Shown here one piece after another: positions 9,762-19,257 of a DNA stretch of 64,000 nucleotides; position 1 is the first letter of the stretch, and each line of letters begins with the position of its first letter. Under the pieces are notes generated by a model that was given only the letters and a program-made list of their open reading frames with translations, did no database searches and was not told where the DNA came from. This DNA is from Pseudomonas frederiksbergensis (GTDB lineage Bacteria > Pseudomonadota > Gammaproteobacteria > Pseudomonadales > Pseudomonadaceae), in contig NZ_MOBR01000008.1 of NCBI RefSeq assembly GCF_003732705.1, positions 62,001 through 126,000 of the forward strand. The letters are read 5' to 3'. The position numbers and the translations under genes are program-made.

Positions 9762-9977
9762 TTACAACTTGGCGATCGACACTTCAGTGGATTTCACGAA
9801 GGCGATCACTTCGCTGCCGACCACCAGTTCCAGCTCTTTCACCGAGCGTGTGGTGATCACCGAAGTGACGATGCCGGAAGCGGTCTGAACGTCGATTTCC
9901 GACAGCACGTCACCCAGTACGATTTCCTTGATCGAGCCTTTGAACTGGTTACGAACGTTGATGGCTTTGATAGTCAT
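9762..9977 (-). CDS. ssuF: Molbindin (Mop domain) protein SsuF
   Basis: This 71-residue protein is a single TOBE/Mop fold (MTIKAINVRNQFKGSIKEI ... TRSVKELELVVGSEVIAFVKSTEVSIAKL), the oxyanion-binding module of molbindins. In P. putida a gene of this kind ends the ssuEADCBF operon and is needed for sulfonate use; its biochemical role is unclear. The start is placed at 9977 because GAGGAGAAATCGC precedes it. The longer open frame upstream is repeat sequence. Confidence 0.92.
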   Translation of the reverse strand: MTIKAINVRNQFKGSIKEIVLGDVLSEIDVQTASGIVTSVITTRSVKELELVVGSEVIAFVKSTEVSIAKL

Positions 9978-10012
9978 GCGATTTCTCCTCGAGTCGAAAT
10001 GAGCGGCTAGTC

Positions 10013-10065
10013 GCAAGCTACAAGCTGCAAGTAAAAGCGCTCTGCTTCTTCTTGCAGCTTGCAAC
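10013..10065. repeat. Inverted repeat of the GCAAGCTGCAAG type between ssuB and ssuF
   Basis: GCAAGCTACAAGCTGCAAG and CTTGCAGCTTGCAACT face each other across a 19-bp loop. This resembles a second family of short intergenic palindromes in Pseudomonas. It lies inside the ssu operon and may weaken read-through to ssuF or stabilise the upstream RNA. Confidence 0.65.
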
Positions 10066-10077
10066 TCACCGCTGCTT

Positions 10078-10884
10078 CTATTGCGCCCAACGCAGTTGCG
10101 TAGGCAATGGTGAAACAGGTTCCGGTTCCGGCGGTTCGCCGGGCAGTGACAGCACGCGATTGAGGACTTCGGTTTCCAACGCCGCCAGCCGATGGGAGCC
10201 GCGCACCCGAGGGCGCGGCAGTTCCACGTGCAGGTCGAGGCCGACTTCGCCGTCTTCGATCAGGATCACCCGATCGGCAATCGCCACCGCTTCGCTGACG
10301 TCGTGGGTCACCAGCAACACGGTGAAGCCGTGCTTTTGCCAGAGCCGTTCGATCAGCTGCTGCATTTCAATTCGGGTCAGGGCATCCAGGGCGCCCAAAG
10401 GCTCGTCCAGCAGCAGCAAGCGCGGTTGATGGATCAGCGCGCGAGCCAGGGCCACACGCTGCTTCTGCCCACCGGACAGCGCGGCTGGCCACTCATTGGC
10501 GCGATCCGCCAGGCCTACCGACTCCAGCGCTTCCAACGCTTGAGGGCGCCAGTTGCCCTTGAGCCCGAGGCCGACGTTGTCGATGACCTTTTTCCACGGC
10601 AGCAAACGCGCTTCCTGGAACATCAATCGCGTGTCATCCCGGGCGTCGCTCAGTGGCGCAGAACCGGCGAGCAATTCACCGCCCGTGGGCTTGTCGAGGC
10701 CGGCGAGCAAGCGCAGCAAAGTGCTTTTGCCACAGCCACTGCGCCCGACCACGGCGACAAATTGCCCGGCCGGAATATGCAGGTCGACCTCGCGCAGCAC
10801 TTGCCGCGAACCAAAGGTCTTTTGCAGCTTGCGCACCGCCAGCGGAATCCCGCGCAGCAGGCGTGGAGGTTGTTGAGCGGTCAT
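10078..10884 (-). CDS. ssuB: Aliphatic sulfonate ABC transporter ATP-binding protein SsuB
   Basis: This 268-residue ATPase has Walker [10 protein letters not shown] at residues 47-55, the signature [15 protein letters not shown] and Walker [13 protein letters not shown], as in the SsuB/TauB group. It powers sulfonate import through SsuC. The ATG at 10884 overlaps the ssuC stop (ATGA), which fixes the start; an earlier in-frame start would lie deep inside ssuC. Confidence 0.94.
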   Translation of the reverse strand: MTAQQPPRLLRGIPLAVRKLQKTFGSRQVLREVDLHIPAGQFVAVVGRSGCGKSTLLRLLAGLDKPTGGELLAGSAPLSDARDDTRLMFQEARLLPWKKVIDNVGLGLKGNWRPQALEALESVGLADRANEWPAALSGGQKQRVALARALIHQPRLLLLDEPLGALDALTRIEMQQLIERLWQKHGFTVLLVTHDVSEAVAIADRVILIEDGEVGLDLHVELPRPRVRGSHRLAALETEVLNRVLSLPGEPPEPEPVSPLPTQLRWAQ

Positions 10885-11663
10885 ACGGCACCTCCCTTGG
10901 CAACTTGATAGGCCGGATGCCAGCGCAACCAAACGCGTTCAAGTCCACGGGCCGCGAGGTCGGCCAGTTTGCCGAGCACCGCGTACAACAGAATCGCCAG
11001 CACCACCACGTCAGTCTGCAAGAACTCCCGGGCATTCATCGCCAGGTAGCCAATGCCGGAACTGGCGGAAATGGTTTCTGCCACGATCAGCGTCAGCCAC
11101 ATAAAGCCCAGGGCGAAACGCACACCGACCAGAATCGAAGGCAATGCCCCCGGCAAAATCACCTGACGGAACAGGCTGAAACCGCTCAAGCCATAACTGC
11201 GCGCCATCTCCACCAACGCCGGATCGACGTTGCGGATACCGTGATAGGTGTTGAGGTAGATCGGGAACAACGTGCCCAACGCCACAAGGAAAATCTTCGC
11301 CGACTCATCGATCCCGAACCACAAGATCACCAGCGGAATCAGCGCCAAATGCGGCACGTTGCGGATCATCTGCACCGAACTGTCGAGCAGGCGTTCGCCC
11401 CATTTCGACAGGCCGGTGATGAAACCCAACGCCAGACCAATGCCGCCACCGATGGAAAAACCAAGCGCCGCGCGCCAGCCGCTGATCGCCAGGTGGGTCC
11501 AGATTTCGCCGCTGCGTACCAGGCTCACGCCGGCTTCGATCACCGCAATCGGTGCCGGCAGAATCCGCGTCGACAACCAGCCCGCCGACACCGATAACTG
11601 CCACACCGCCAGCAGCAACACCGGCAACGCCCAGGGCGCGAGGTTGTGGATAATTCTCTTCAT
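10881..11663 (-). CDS. ssuC: Aliphatic sulfonate ABC transporter permease SsuC
   Basis: This 260-residue inner-membrane protein has about six hydrophobic segments, the first at residues 9-25. It carries the permease EAA-type loop ([29 protein letters not shown]), where it contacts SsuB. It starts 9 bp after ssuD and overlaps ssuB by 4 bp. Confidence 0.94.
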   Translation of the reverse strand: MKRIIHNLAPWALPVLLLAVWQLSVSAGWLSTRILPAPIAVIEAGVSLVRSGEIWTHLAISGWRAALGFSIGGGIGLALGFITGLSKWGERLLDSSVQMIRNVPHLALIPLVILWFGIDESAKIFLVALGTLFPIYLNTYHGIRNVDPALVEMARSYGLSGFSLFRQVILPGALPSILVGVRFALGFMWLTLIVAETISASSGIGYLAMNAREFLQTDVVVLAILLYAVLGKLADLAARGLERVWLRWHPAYQVAKGGAV

Positions 11664-11672
11664 GGCGGCGCC

Positions 11673-12821
11673 TCAGCTCTGGGACGCGGCTTTGGGAAGA
11701 ATGTCGTTGGCCACCATCTCACCGAACGGGCTGACGAAGTTGGCACCTTGTGGCTGTTCCGGGCGCTGCACGTCGATGTGCGGGAACAGCAACTCGGCGA
11801 CGCGGTAGGCCTCTTCCAAGTGTGGATAACCGGAGAAGATGAACGTGTCGATGCCCAGGTCGGCGTATTCCTTCATGCGTGCGGCCACGGTCGGACCGTC
11901 GCCCACCAGCGCTGTACCGGCGCCACCGCGTACCAGGCCGACACCGGCCCACAGATTAGGGCTGACTTCCAGGTTATCGCGGCTGCCGCCATGCAGCGCC
12001 GCCATACGTTGCTGGCCGACCGAATCGAAACGCGACAGCGAAGCCTGAGCCCGGGCGATGGTTTCGTCATCGACATGGGAAATCAGGCGATCCGCCGCGG
12101 CCCAGGCTTCCTCGTTGGTTTCACGCACGATCACATGCAGGCGAATACCGAAGCGTACGGTGCGACCGAGCTTCGCGGCTTTGGCCCGTACTTGTGCAAT
12201 CTTCTCGGCCACTGCCGCTGGCGGTTCACCCCAGGTCAGGACCATCTCCACTTGTTCCGCCGCCAAGTCTTGAGCCGCTTCCGACGAGCCGCCGAAGTAC
12301 AGCGGCGGACGCGGTTGCTGGATCGGCGGATAGAGCAACTTGGCACCCTTCACGCTGATGTGCTGGCCGTCGTAATCGACGGTTTCGCCTTCCAGCACCC
12401 GGCGCCAGATGCGGGTGAATTCCACCGAGGCTTGATAGCGCTCTTCGTGGCTGAGGAACAGACCGTCGCCGGCCAATTCATCTGGATCACCGCCGGTGAC
12501 CAGGTTGAACAACGCGCGGCCGCCGGACAACCGATCCAGCGTCGCGGCCTGGCGCGCCGCGACCGTCGGGGAAATGATCCCGGGGCGCAGGGCAACGAGG
12601 AATTTCAAACGCTGGGTCACCGGGATCAGCGACGCGGCCACCAGCCACGAGTCTTCACAGGAGCGACCGGTGGGGATCAACACCCCGCCGAAGCCCAGGC
12701 GATCCGCTGCCTGGGCAATCTGTTGCAAATAACCGTGGTCAACGGCGCGAGCGCCTTCGGCGGTGCCAAGGTAATGGCCGTCGCCGTGGGTAGGCAGGAA
12801 CCAGAAAATATTGAGGCTCAT
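11673..12821 (-). CDS. ssuD: FMNH2-dependent alkanesulfonate monooxygenase SsuD
   Basis: This 382-residue protein belongs to the bacterial luciferase-like flavin monooxygenases ([19 protein letters not shown] start; [14 protein letters not shown] and [12 protein letters not shown] segments). SsuD cleaves C2-C10 alkanesulfonates to sulfite and aldehyde, using FMNH2 supplied by SsuE. The start is preceded by AAGGAGACCACTCC. It lies 25 bp after ssuA. Confidence 0.95.
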   Translation of the reverse strand: MSLNIFWFLPTHGDGHYLGTAEGARAVDHGYLQQIAQAADRLGFGGVLIPTGRSCEDSWLVAASLIPVTQRLKFLVALRPGIISPTVAARQAATLDRLSGGRALFNLVTGGDPDELAGDGLFLSHEERYQASVEFTRIWRRVLEGETVDYDGQHISVKGAKLLYPPIQQPRPPLYFGGSSEAAQDLAAEQVEMVLTWGEPPAAVAEKIAQVRAKAAKLGRTVRFGIRLHVIVRETNEEAWAAADRLISHVDDETIARAQASLSRFDSVGQQRMAALHGGSRDNLEVSPNLWAGVGLVRGGAGTALVGDGPTVAARMKEYADLGIDTFIFSGYPHLEEAYRVAELLFPHIDVQRPEQPQGANFVSPFGEMVANDILPKAASQS

Positions 12822-12846
12822 GGAGTGGTCTCCTTAGGAATTCGAA

Positions 12847-13812
12847 TTACTGCGCTTTGGCAACGGCCGCCGGTGGCGTCCAGATCACGTCTTTGATGCT
12901 CAACTGTTTCGGGATCAGCTTGAGCTGGTAGAAGCTGTCGGCGATTTTCTGTTGTGCGGCGACCACTTCAGGCGTGAGGAACAGCGCGCCGTAGCCCTGG
13001 CGTTTGACCGAGGTCAGGGTGATGTCGGCCGGCAGGCCGAGCAGCGGCGAAACCTGTTTAGTCACGTCTTCAGGGTTGGCTTTGGACCATTCGCCGACGG
13101 CGCGCACTTCTTCGACGAGGGTCTTGATCACCTCGGGGTTTTTCTGTGCGTACGGTTTGGTCGCCAGGTAGAACTGATGGTTGTCGACGATGCCTTGGCC
13201 ATCACGCAGGGTGCGTGCTTGCAGTTGCTGTTCGGCGGCAGCCTGGTACGGGTCCCAGATCACCCAGGCATCGACACTGCCACGTTCGAACGCGGCGCGG
13301 GCATCGGCGGGTGGCAGGAATACGGTCTGGATGTCGGTGTACTTGAGGCCGGCATCTTCGAGTGCACGGACCAGCAAGTAGTGAACGTTAGAGCCTTTGT
13401 TCAGGACGACTTTCTTGCCCTTGAGGTCGGCAACGGATTTGATCGGCGAATCCTTCGGCACCAGGATCGCTTCACTGTGGGGCGCTGGCGGCTCGTAGGC
13501 GACGTAGAGCAGATCGGCGCCGGCGGCTTGAGCGAATACCGGCGGCGTTTCGCCGGTGACACCGAAGTCGATGGACCCGACGTTCAGGCCTTCCAGCAGT
13601 TGCGGGCCGCCGGGGAATTCAGTCCATTGCACGTCCACGCCTTGGGCGGCGAGGCGTTTTTCCAAAGTACCCTTGGCTTTGAGCAGCACCAGGGTGCCGT
13701 ACTTCTGATAGCCGATTCGCAAGGTCTCGGCTTGTGCTTGAGAAATAACGCCGAAGGACACAGCCGCAGCAAACAGAGCGACCAGACCACGACGCAAAAT
13801 GACAGTGCGCAT
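12847..13812 (-). CDS. ssuA: Periplasmic aliphatic sulfonate-binding protein SsuA
   Basis: This 321-residue substrate-binding protein has a signal peptide cleaved after about residue 28 (ISQAQA). The mature start TLRIGYQKYGTLVLLKAKG is typical of the SsuA/TauA/NitT family, as are KGKKVVLNKGSNVHYLL and DAWVIWDPYQAAAE. It delivers sulfonates to SsuC/SsuB. Confidence 0.94.
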   Translation of the reverse strand: MRTVILRRGLVALFAAAVSFGVISQAQAETLRIGYQKYGTLVLLKAKGTLEKRLAAQGVDVQWTEFPGGPQLLEGLNVGSIDFGVTGETPPVFAQAAGADLLYVAYEPPAPHSEAILVPKDSPIKSVADLKGKKVVLNKGSNVHYLLVRALEDAGLKYTDIQTVFLPPADARAAFERGSVDAWVIWDPYQAAAEQQLQARTLRDGQGIVDNHQFYLATKPYAQKNPEVIKTLVEEVRAVGEWSKANPEDVTKQVSPLLGLPADITLTSVKRQGYGALFLTPEVVAAQQKIADSFYQLKLIPKQLSIKDVIWTPPAAVAKAQ

Positions 13813-13913
13813 AGCGCTCTCCTATTTGCTGTTGGGTTTTGGCTGCACCTGCTTGGCCGTTGGCGGCTGAGTAAGGTGAGTACTTCAAATTCAGGTGTGG
13901 CTTAAGTGCAGGG

Positions 13914-14507
13914 TCAAATGCTCCAGCGAGCACTCAACAAACGTTCGTTCAACAGGTGCGGGTCGAGCGGCTTGGGCCGTCGCGCCATGGCGCTGAAAAA
14001 CAGCTCCAGGGATTCATTCAGTCGTTGTTCCAGCTCCGGCGCCAACTGCGCCTGGGCACTGCCTTCGCCGTAGGCAATCTGGCTGTCCACGGCGAAAATC
14101 CCGTGGAGCATTTCCTGGGCTTTCAATGCCGACAGCACCGGCTTAAGCGCGTAATCCACCGCCAGCATGTGGGCGATGCTGCCGCCGGTAGCCATTGGCA
14201 GAACAACTTTGTGGGCCAAGGCGCGTTCGGGCAGTAGGTCCAGTACGGTTTTCAGTGCGCCGGAGAACGACGCCTTGTAGACCGGCGTGGCGATCAGCAG
14301 GCCATCGGCGTTTTCAATCTGTTGCAACAGGTCGATCACCTTCGGGCTGTCGAACCGTGCGTGCAGCAAGTCTTCGGCCGGGAAGTCCCGTACCTGATAA
14401 CTCACCACTTCCACCCCTTGTTCCTGCAACCAGCGTTGCGAACGCTCCAGCAGCACCCCGGAACGAGAGCGTTGGCTGGGGCTGCCACCGAGTGAGACGA
14501 CCAGCAT
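13914..14507 (-). CDS. ssuE: NAD(P)H-dependent FMN reductase SsuE
   Basis: This 197-residue flavodoxin-like protein starts [16 protein letters not shown] and contains the flavin-binding [24 protein letters not shown]. It makes the reduced FMN used by SsuD. It is the first gene of ssuEADCBF, 101 bp upstream of ssuA. The preceding 75 bp are A/T-rich and probably hold the sulfur-starvation promoter. Confidence 0.93.
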   Translation of the reverse strand: MLVVSLGGSPSQRSRSGVLLERSQRWLQEQGVEVVSYQVRDFPAEDLLHARFDSPKVIDLLQQIENADGLLIATPVYKASFSGALKTVLDLLPERALAHKVVLPMATGGSIAHMLAVDYALKPVLSALKAQEMLHGIFAVDSQIAYGEGSAQAQLAPELEQRLNESLELFFSAMARRPKPLDPHLLNERLLSARWSI

Positions 14508-14655
14508 TCAGACGATTCCTTGAGCGGTGTTGGCGATTCGCAGTGCGCGATCTCGCTGAGATGGAAAGACCTTAACAGGTGATTTATATATCCATAAATC
14601 ATATTTATTCATTTGGTTATTCTTTTTAGGTCTATGCAGAATCCTTTATCCCAGG

Positions 14656-14690
14656 CAAAAAAATAGGCCGTCAAAACGGCCTGAAAATCC
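14656..14690 (-). terminator. Rho-independent terminator of lsfA
   Basis: Read on the minus strand, the hairpin AGGCCGTTTTGACGGCCT is followed by a run of seven T. It lies about 110 bp after the lsfA stop, behind a three-hairpin repeat, and separates lsfA from ssuE. Confidence 0.85.
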
Positions 14691-14696
14691 CCTGCT

Positions 14697-14799
14697 GATC
14701 GTTCCCACGCTCCGCGTGGGAATGCATCCATGGACGCTCCGCGTCCAAAGTGACGCGGAGCGTCACGGGCGGCGTTCCCACCAGAGCGTGGGAACGATC
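14697..14799. repeat. 105-bp three-hairpin repeat, copy 2
   Basis: The outer GATCGTTCCCACGCTC / GAGCGTGGGAACGATC ends and the central GACGCTCCGCGTC/GACGCGGAGCGTC hairpin are as in copy 1. It is inserted between the lsfA stop codon and the lsfA terminator. Confidence 0.85.
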
Positions 14800-14800
14800 A

Positions 14801-15439
14801 TTAACGATTCGGCTGCGGCGTCAGGCGCAGGTACGGCTTCACCGCGCGATAGCCCTTGGGAAAGCATTTCTTGATTTCGTCTTCGTCCTTGAGCGACGGC
14901 ACGATCACCACTTCATCACCGTCCTGCCAATTGGCCGGGGTGGCGACTTTGTAGTTGTCGGTGAGTTGCAGCGAGTCGATCACCCGCAGGATTTCATGGA
15001 AGTTGCGCCCGGTGCTGGCCGGGTAGGTGATGGTCAGCCGAACCTTCTTGTTCGGGTCGATCACGAACAGCGAGCGCACCGTCAGGGTGTCGTTGGCGTT
15101 CGGGTGGATCAGATCGTACAGGTCCGAAACCTTGCGATCAGCGTCGGCCAGGATCGGGAAGTTGACGAGGGTGTTCTGGGTTTCGTTGATGTCCTCGATC
15201 CACTTGTGGTGCGAGTCCACCGGGTCAACCGAAAGGGCAATGGCCTTGACGCCGCGCTGGGCAAATTCATCCTTGAGCTTGGCGGTGAAGCCCAGTTCGG
15301 TGGTGCACACCGGTGTGAAGTCCGCCGGATGGGAAAACAGCACGCCCCAGCTATCGCCCAGCCATTCGTGGAAACGGATGGTGCCAGCGCTGGAATCCTG
15401 TTCGAAATCGGGGGCGATATCGCCAAGTCTGAGGCTCAT
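14801..15439 (-). CDS. lsfA: 1-Cys peroxiredoxin LsfA
   Basis: This 212-residue Prx6-type peroxiredoxin has the peroxidatic Cys45 in PVCTTE (43-48) and the long C-terminal region of the 1-Cys class (VRLTITYPASTGRNFHEILRVIDSLQLTD). LsfA in Pseudomonas is induced by sulfate starvation and detoxifies peroxides. It stands upstream of ssuEADCBF as in P. putida, but a terminator lies between, so it is probably a separate unit. Confidence 0.92.
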   Translation of the reverse strand: MSLRLGDIAPDFEQDSSAGTIRFHEWLGDSWGVLFSHPADFTPVCTTELGFTAKLKDEFAQRGVKAIALSVDPVDSHHKWIEDINETQNTLVNFPILADADRKVSDLYDLIHPNANDTLTVRSLFVIDPNKKVRLTITYPASTGRNFHEILRVIDSLQLTDNYKVATPANWQDGDEVVIVPSLKDEDEIKKCFPKGYRAVKPYLRLTPQPNR

Positions 15440-15671
15440 GGTGCTGCTCCTGGTGAGTGCTTGTTGAGCTCAACTGTGCCTGCATTCCGAATGAATTAAA
15501 AAGAATAAATATCGATTTATTTAGATCATAAGTGAATATTAAACATCTGTTCACTGGACCTGCACGGCCATCGCGACCAACATCGCCCACAAGGTTCGAG
15601 AAGGCCTTGAGTAGCTGCAAAAGAGGGAATTTTCAGGGCGGGATTACGGGGGTGACTCCGCTCTGAAAATG
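15440..15671. promoter_or_regulatory. lsfA upstream region
   Basis: The first 110 bp upstream of lsfA are A/T-rich (AATTAAAAAGAATAAATATCGATTTATTTAG near 15493-15523) and probably hold the promoter. The remaining stretch to the oprD terminator shows no convincing gene. Confidence 0.4.
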
Positions 15672-15713
15672 CAAAAGCCCCGCCCGGCGAGGTGCCGGGC
15701 GGGGCTTTTTTTA
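15672..15713. terminator. Strong bidirectional terminator, mainly for the OprD-family gene
   Basis: The hairpin AAGCCCCGCCCGGC/GCCGGGCGGGGCTT is flanked by AAAA on one side and seven T on the other. It is 26 bp after the porin stop on the minus strand. Confidence 0.9.
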
Positions 15714-15738
15714 CCGCAGGCTTACTGGAGCGCGCTGA

Positions 15739-17112
15739 TTACAACAGCGGGATCGAGTAGCTGACGATCAGACGGTTTTCGTCCTGGTCGCGTTGGCCTG
15801 GGATGTCGTTACGCCACATGGCGTTTTTCCACATGAAGCCCAGGTTTTTCAGCGGACCTTCTGGCACAACGTAAGCCAGGGTCAGGTCGCGTTCCCACTC
15901 GGAACGGCCACTGCCCGAAACACCACCACCGGCAGTAACGGTGTCGATGTTGTCGCCACGCAGGTAAACGATGCCGGCGGTTGCGCCTGGCAGGCCAACC
16001 TTGGCGAAGTCATACGAGTAGCGTGCTTGCCAGGTTTTCTCGCCGGCACGGCCGAACTTCTGGATTTGCATGTCGGTGATGGTGTAGTTCGACGAACCGT
16101 CGCCCTGGTTCAACCAAGGGAAGTCGCTGCTACCGTTGCTGACCTGGTAACCGCCACCGAAGGTGTGACCGGCCACCGAGTACAGGAACAGGCCGCTGTA
16201 CAGGTTGTTGTCGACTTTACCGCGACCGCTTGCAGCGCCCGAGTAGTTACCGCTGCTGTAGTAAGCAGGGGTGTTGCCGTTGGCACCGTCGTCACGGCTG
16301 TTGAAGTAACGCAAGTCAGACTTCAGCACGCCCGGGCCGATTGCCCAGTTGTGAACCAGACCCAGGAAGTGTTGCTTGTAGAAATCTTCCAGGTTGCCGT
16401 AGTAGTACTGGGCAGTCAGGTCTTTGGTGATTTTGTAGTCACCGCCGCCGTAGATGAACTTGTTGCTGTCGCGACCGCTGATGGTCGGGCTGTTCGCGCC
16501 GCCAATCGACAGTTGCTCAGTGTTGCTGGAGTTACGACCTTTCACGGCTTCGATCTGACCGCCAACCAGCGTCAGGTCTTTGATGTCGCCGGAAGTGATC
16601 TGGCCACCCTGCCAGGTTTGTGGCAACAGACGACCGTCGTTGGTCACGATAACCGGGTTCTTTGGCTGCAGAGTACCCAGCTTCAGTTCGGTCTGGGAGA
16701 TCTTGGCTTTGGCAGTCAGGCCCAGGCTGGAGAAGTTATCAACCGCTTCGCCGTTGGACTTGCTTGGGAAAACCGTGCCGCCGTACGAAGTAGCGGTAGC
16801 GCCGTTGGTGCCGCCGCCCGAATCCAGCTTGATGCCCAACAGGCCGATGGCATCGATACCGAAGCCGACGGTGCCTTGGGTGTAGCCGGAGATGAAGCGC
16901 AGGTCAAAGCCTTGGCCCCATTCTTCGTTCTTGCTTTGAACGCCAGCGTTCTTGTTGGCAGTGGTGCCAGCAGCGCTGTCGCGGTTATCGGTGTTGATGT
17001 AGAAGTTACGCAGACCCAAGGTAGCCTTGCTGTCTTCGATGAACCCCGCGGCGCCTGCCTGCTGCGCCAAAACCCCTACGGCCACAGCCAGGGCCAAGGT
17101 GGACTTATTCAT
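15739..17112 (-). CDS. OprD-family outer-membrane porin
   Basis: This 457-residue protein has a signal peptide (MNKSTLALAVAVGVLAQQAGA) followed by GFIEDSKATLGLRNFYIN, the OprD family opening. It has alternating beta-strand character and the closing strand ENRLIVSYSIPLL ending in a hydrophobic residue, as outer-membrane barrels do. OprD porins pass basic amino acids or aromatic/carboxylic acids. The substrate is not readable; proximity to sulfonate and polyamine genes is only suggestive. A GAGGAGCGAAAC Shine-Dalgarno precedes the ATG. Confidence 0.9.
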   Translation of the reverse strand: MNKSTLALAVAVGVLAQQAGAAGFIEDSKATLGLRNFYINTDNRDSAAGTTANKNAGVQSKNEEWGQGFDLRFISGYTQGTVGFGIDAIGLLGIKLDSGGGTNGATATSYGGTVFPSKSNGEAVDNFSSLGLTAKAKISQTELKLGTLQPKNPVIVTNDGRLLPQTWQGGQITSGDIKDLTLVGGQIEAVKGRNSSNTEQLSIGGANSPTISGRDSNKFIYGGGDYKITKDLTAQYYYGNLEDFYKQHFLGLVHNWAIGPGVLKSDLRYFNSRDDGANGNTPAYYSSGNYSGAASGRGKVDNNLYSGLFLYSVAGHTFGGGYQVSNGSSDFPWLNQGDGSSNYTITDMQIQKFGRAGEKTWQARYSYDFAKVGLPGATAGIVYLRGDNIDTVTAGGGVSGSGRSEWERDLTLAYVVPEGPLKNLGFMWKNAMWRNDIPGQRDQDENRLIVSYSIPLL

Positions 17113-17602
17113 GTTTCGCTCCTCTCGTTTCTAATTCTTGTGTTCCTGGTCCCGGGTCGAATGCCCTGGATCCTAAGATGCGCGATTAGCGCCAGACCGT
17201 GACTGACAAGTCAATCGTAACCTTGTGTGTCTACGACCAAGGTCTAATCACCGTGATTTGGTCCCTGCAGGGTAATGAATTACTCATAAACCCAAAAAGA
17301 ATTATTTCATTCTTTTTCATACCGCAATGGAATATAGCCCATCACCGCAAAACCGCACCGGGATATCAGGTATCGGCCCATGAGCTCATTACTAAATAGT
17401 CTTTGTTAGCCTTTTTTTAGATCGAATAGCGCTGACGCATATTCCAAACGTCATTCCCTATCGAAAAGGCGACGCCATGATGGCCAAACGCGCACTATCC
17501 AGTCAAATTGTTACAGTTTGTATATCGGTTTTATTTTTTCAGGCGCGCAGTCGGGCGGCCTCAATGTGGCTGATAACTGAATGAGCGGGACGGCCAATTC
17601 CC
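17113..17602. promoter_or_regulatory. Long upstream region of the porin gene
   Basis: This 490-bp region has no supportable ORF. It is clearly richer in A/T than the genes around it (for example 17280-17340 and 17395-17530) and likely carries the porin promoter and operators. I see no named regulator site. Confidence 0.4.
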
Positions 17603-17695
17603 GTAGGAGCAAGGCTTGCCCGCGAAGAGACCGTCACGTCCAAAATCAATAGTGGCTGTGACGACGCCTTCGCGGGCAAGCCTCGCTCCTACAGG
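17603..17695. repeat. REP pair, head-to-head
   Basis: GTAGGAGCAAGGCTTGCCCGCGAA and its inverse TTCGCGGGCAAGCCTCGCTCCTAC are separated by about 43 bp. The right arm ends 15 bp before the argA stop codon. Confidence 0.85.
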
Positions 17696-17710
17696 AGGGT
17701 GGCGATGCGA

Positions 17711-19009
17711 TTACAGGGTTTTTTCGAAGATCTTCGAATTACGCTGATAGTTGTACAGCGACGCCCGCGCCGACGGCAGGCGCTCGACGCTGCTTGGCTC
17801 GAAACCGCGCTCACGGAACCAGTGCGCGGTGCGGGTGGTGAGCACGAACAGGGTTTTAAGCCCCTGGGCCCGGGCACGGGTTTCGATCCTTTCCAGCAAT
17901 TCATCGCCGCGTCCGCCATGGCGATATTCCGGGTTCACCGCCAGGCAGGCCAGCTCCCCGGCATCCGAATCGGCAATCTGATACAGCGCCGCGCAGGCAA
18001 TGATCATGCCTTCGCGCTCGACCACGCTGAACTGCTCGATTTCGCGCTCCAGCACTTCCCGGGAACGGCGAACCAGAATCCCCTGCTCTTCCAGCGGGCT
18101 GATCAAATCCAGCAAACCGCCAACGTCTTCAATCGCCGCTTCGCGCACCAGCTCGAATTGCTCCTGGGCCACCAGCGTACCGCCACCGTCACGGGTGAAC
18201 AGTTCGGTCAGCAGCGCACCGTCTTCGGCGTAGCTGACGATATGGCTGCGCGCCACGCCGCCGCGACAGGCTTCAGCCGCCGCATCCAGCAGCTCGCCCT
18301 GATAGTTGTTGCCCAGGCGTTGCAGATGCGCCGGCACTTGTTGCGGACGCAACTCGCGCACCAGACGACCGTTTTCGTCGATCAGGCCCAGGTCGGCGCC
18401 GAACAGCAGCAATTTATCCGCGCCCAGGTCGATGGCCGCGCGGGTGGCGACGTCTTCGCAAGCGAGGTTGAAGATTTCACCGGTCGGCGAGTAGCCCAGC
18501 GGCGACAGCAAAACGATGGAGCGCTCGTCCAGCAAGCGATTGATGCCCTTGCGATCAACCCGGCGCACTTCGCCGGTGTGGTGATAGTCGACGCCTTCGA
18601 GCACGCCGATCGGCCGTGCCGTCACCAGGTTGCCGCTGGCCACCCGCAAGCGCGAGCCTTGCATTGGCGACGACGCCATGTCCATGGACAGCCGCGCCTC
18701 GATAGCGATACGCAATTGGCCAACGGCATCGATCACGCACTCCAGGGTCGCGGCATCGGTGATGCGCATGCCGTGGTGGTAATGCGGAATCAGGCCGCGT
18801 GCGGCCAGGCGGGTTTCAATTTGCGGACGGGAACCGTGGACCAACACCAGTCGCACACCGAGGCTGTGCAACAGCACCAGGTCGTGGACGATATTGCCGA
18901 AGTTCGGATGCTCCACCCCGTCGCCGGGCAGCATGACGACGAACGTGCAATCGCGGTGGGCATTGATATAAGGAGAAGCGTGACGAAGCCAATTAACGTA
19001 TTCGGGCAT
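17711..19009 (-). CDS. argA: N-acetylglutamate synthase ArgA
   Basis: This 432-residue enzyme has an N-terminal amino-acid-kinase fold (VVMLPGDGVEHPNFGNIVHDLVLLHSLGVRLVLVHGSRPQIE) and a C-terminal GNAT acetyltransferase domain (LACLAVNPEYRHGGRGDELLERIE near 360-385). It acetylates glutamate with acetyl-CoA at the start of arginine synthesis and is feedback-inhibited in the family. The start MPEYVNWLRHASPYI at 19009 is the usual one; the longer frame adds an atypical tail. It is followed downstream by a REP pair. Confidence 0.94.
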   Translation of the reverse strand: MPEYVNWLRHASPYINAHRDCTFVVMLPGDGVEHPNFGNIVHDLVLLHSLGVRLVLVHGSRPQIETRLAARGLIPHYHHGMRITDAATLECVIDAVGQLRIAIEARLSMDMASSPMQGSRLRVASGNLVTARPIGVLEGVDYHHTGEVRRVDRKGINRLLDERSIVLLSPLGYSPTGEIFNLACEDVATRAAIDLGADKLLLFGADLGLIDENGRLVRELRPQQVPAHLQRLGNNYQGELLDAAAEACRGGVARSHIVSYAEDGALLTELFTRDGGGTLVAQEQFELVREAAIEDVGGLLDLISPLEEQGILVRRSREVLEREIEQFSVVEREGMIIACAALYQIADSDAGELACLAVNPEYRHGGRGDELLERIETRARAQGLKTLFVLTTRTAHWFRERGFEPSSVERLPSARASLYNYQRNSKIFEKTL

Positions 19010-19154
19010 GAACCTGGGCCTGTAATAAATAGCAGCCAAAAAATGGGCGAAGCAAAAAACGCACAACGGGCTGGTGGTTATCGTCGGAACAGGCTTGGCG
19101 ACACGCGAGCTCTCCTCATGAATACGGGTTGGGACACCGGTAATTTATATTTTT

Positions 19155-19250
19155 CTGTAGGAGCAAAGCTTGCTCGCGATAGCGGTGTACCCGCCAACTG
19201 AGATGTTGGATGTAATGCCGCCATCGCGAGCAAGCTTTGCTCCTACAGGT
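19155..19250. repeat. REP pair, GCTTGCTCGCGA subtype
   Basis: CTGTAGGAGCAAAGCTTGCTCGCGAT and its inverse ATCGCGAGCAAGCTTTGCTCCTACAG lie head-to-head between argE and argA. The arms are variants of the GGCTTGCCCGCGA repeat. The argE stop is 8 bp away. Confidence 0.85.
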
Positions 19251-19257
19251 GTTGCGT

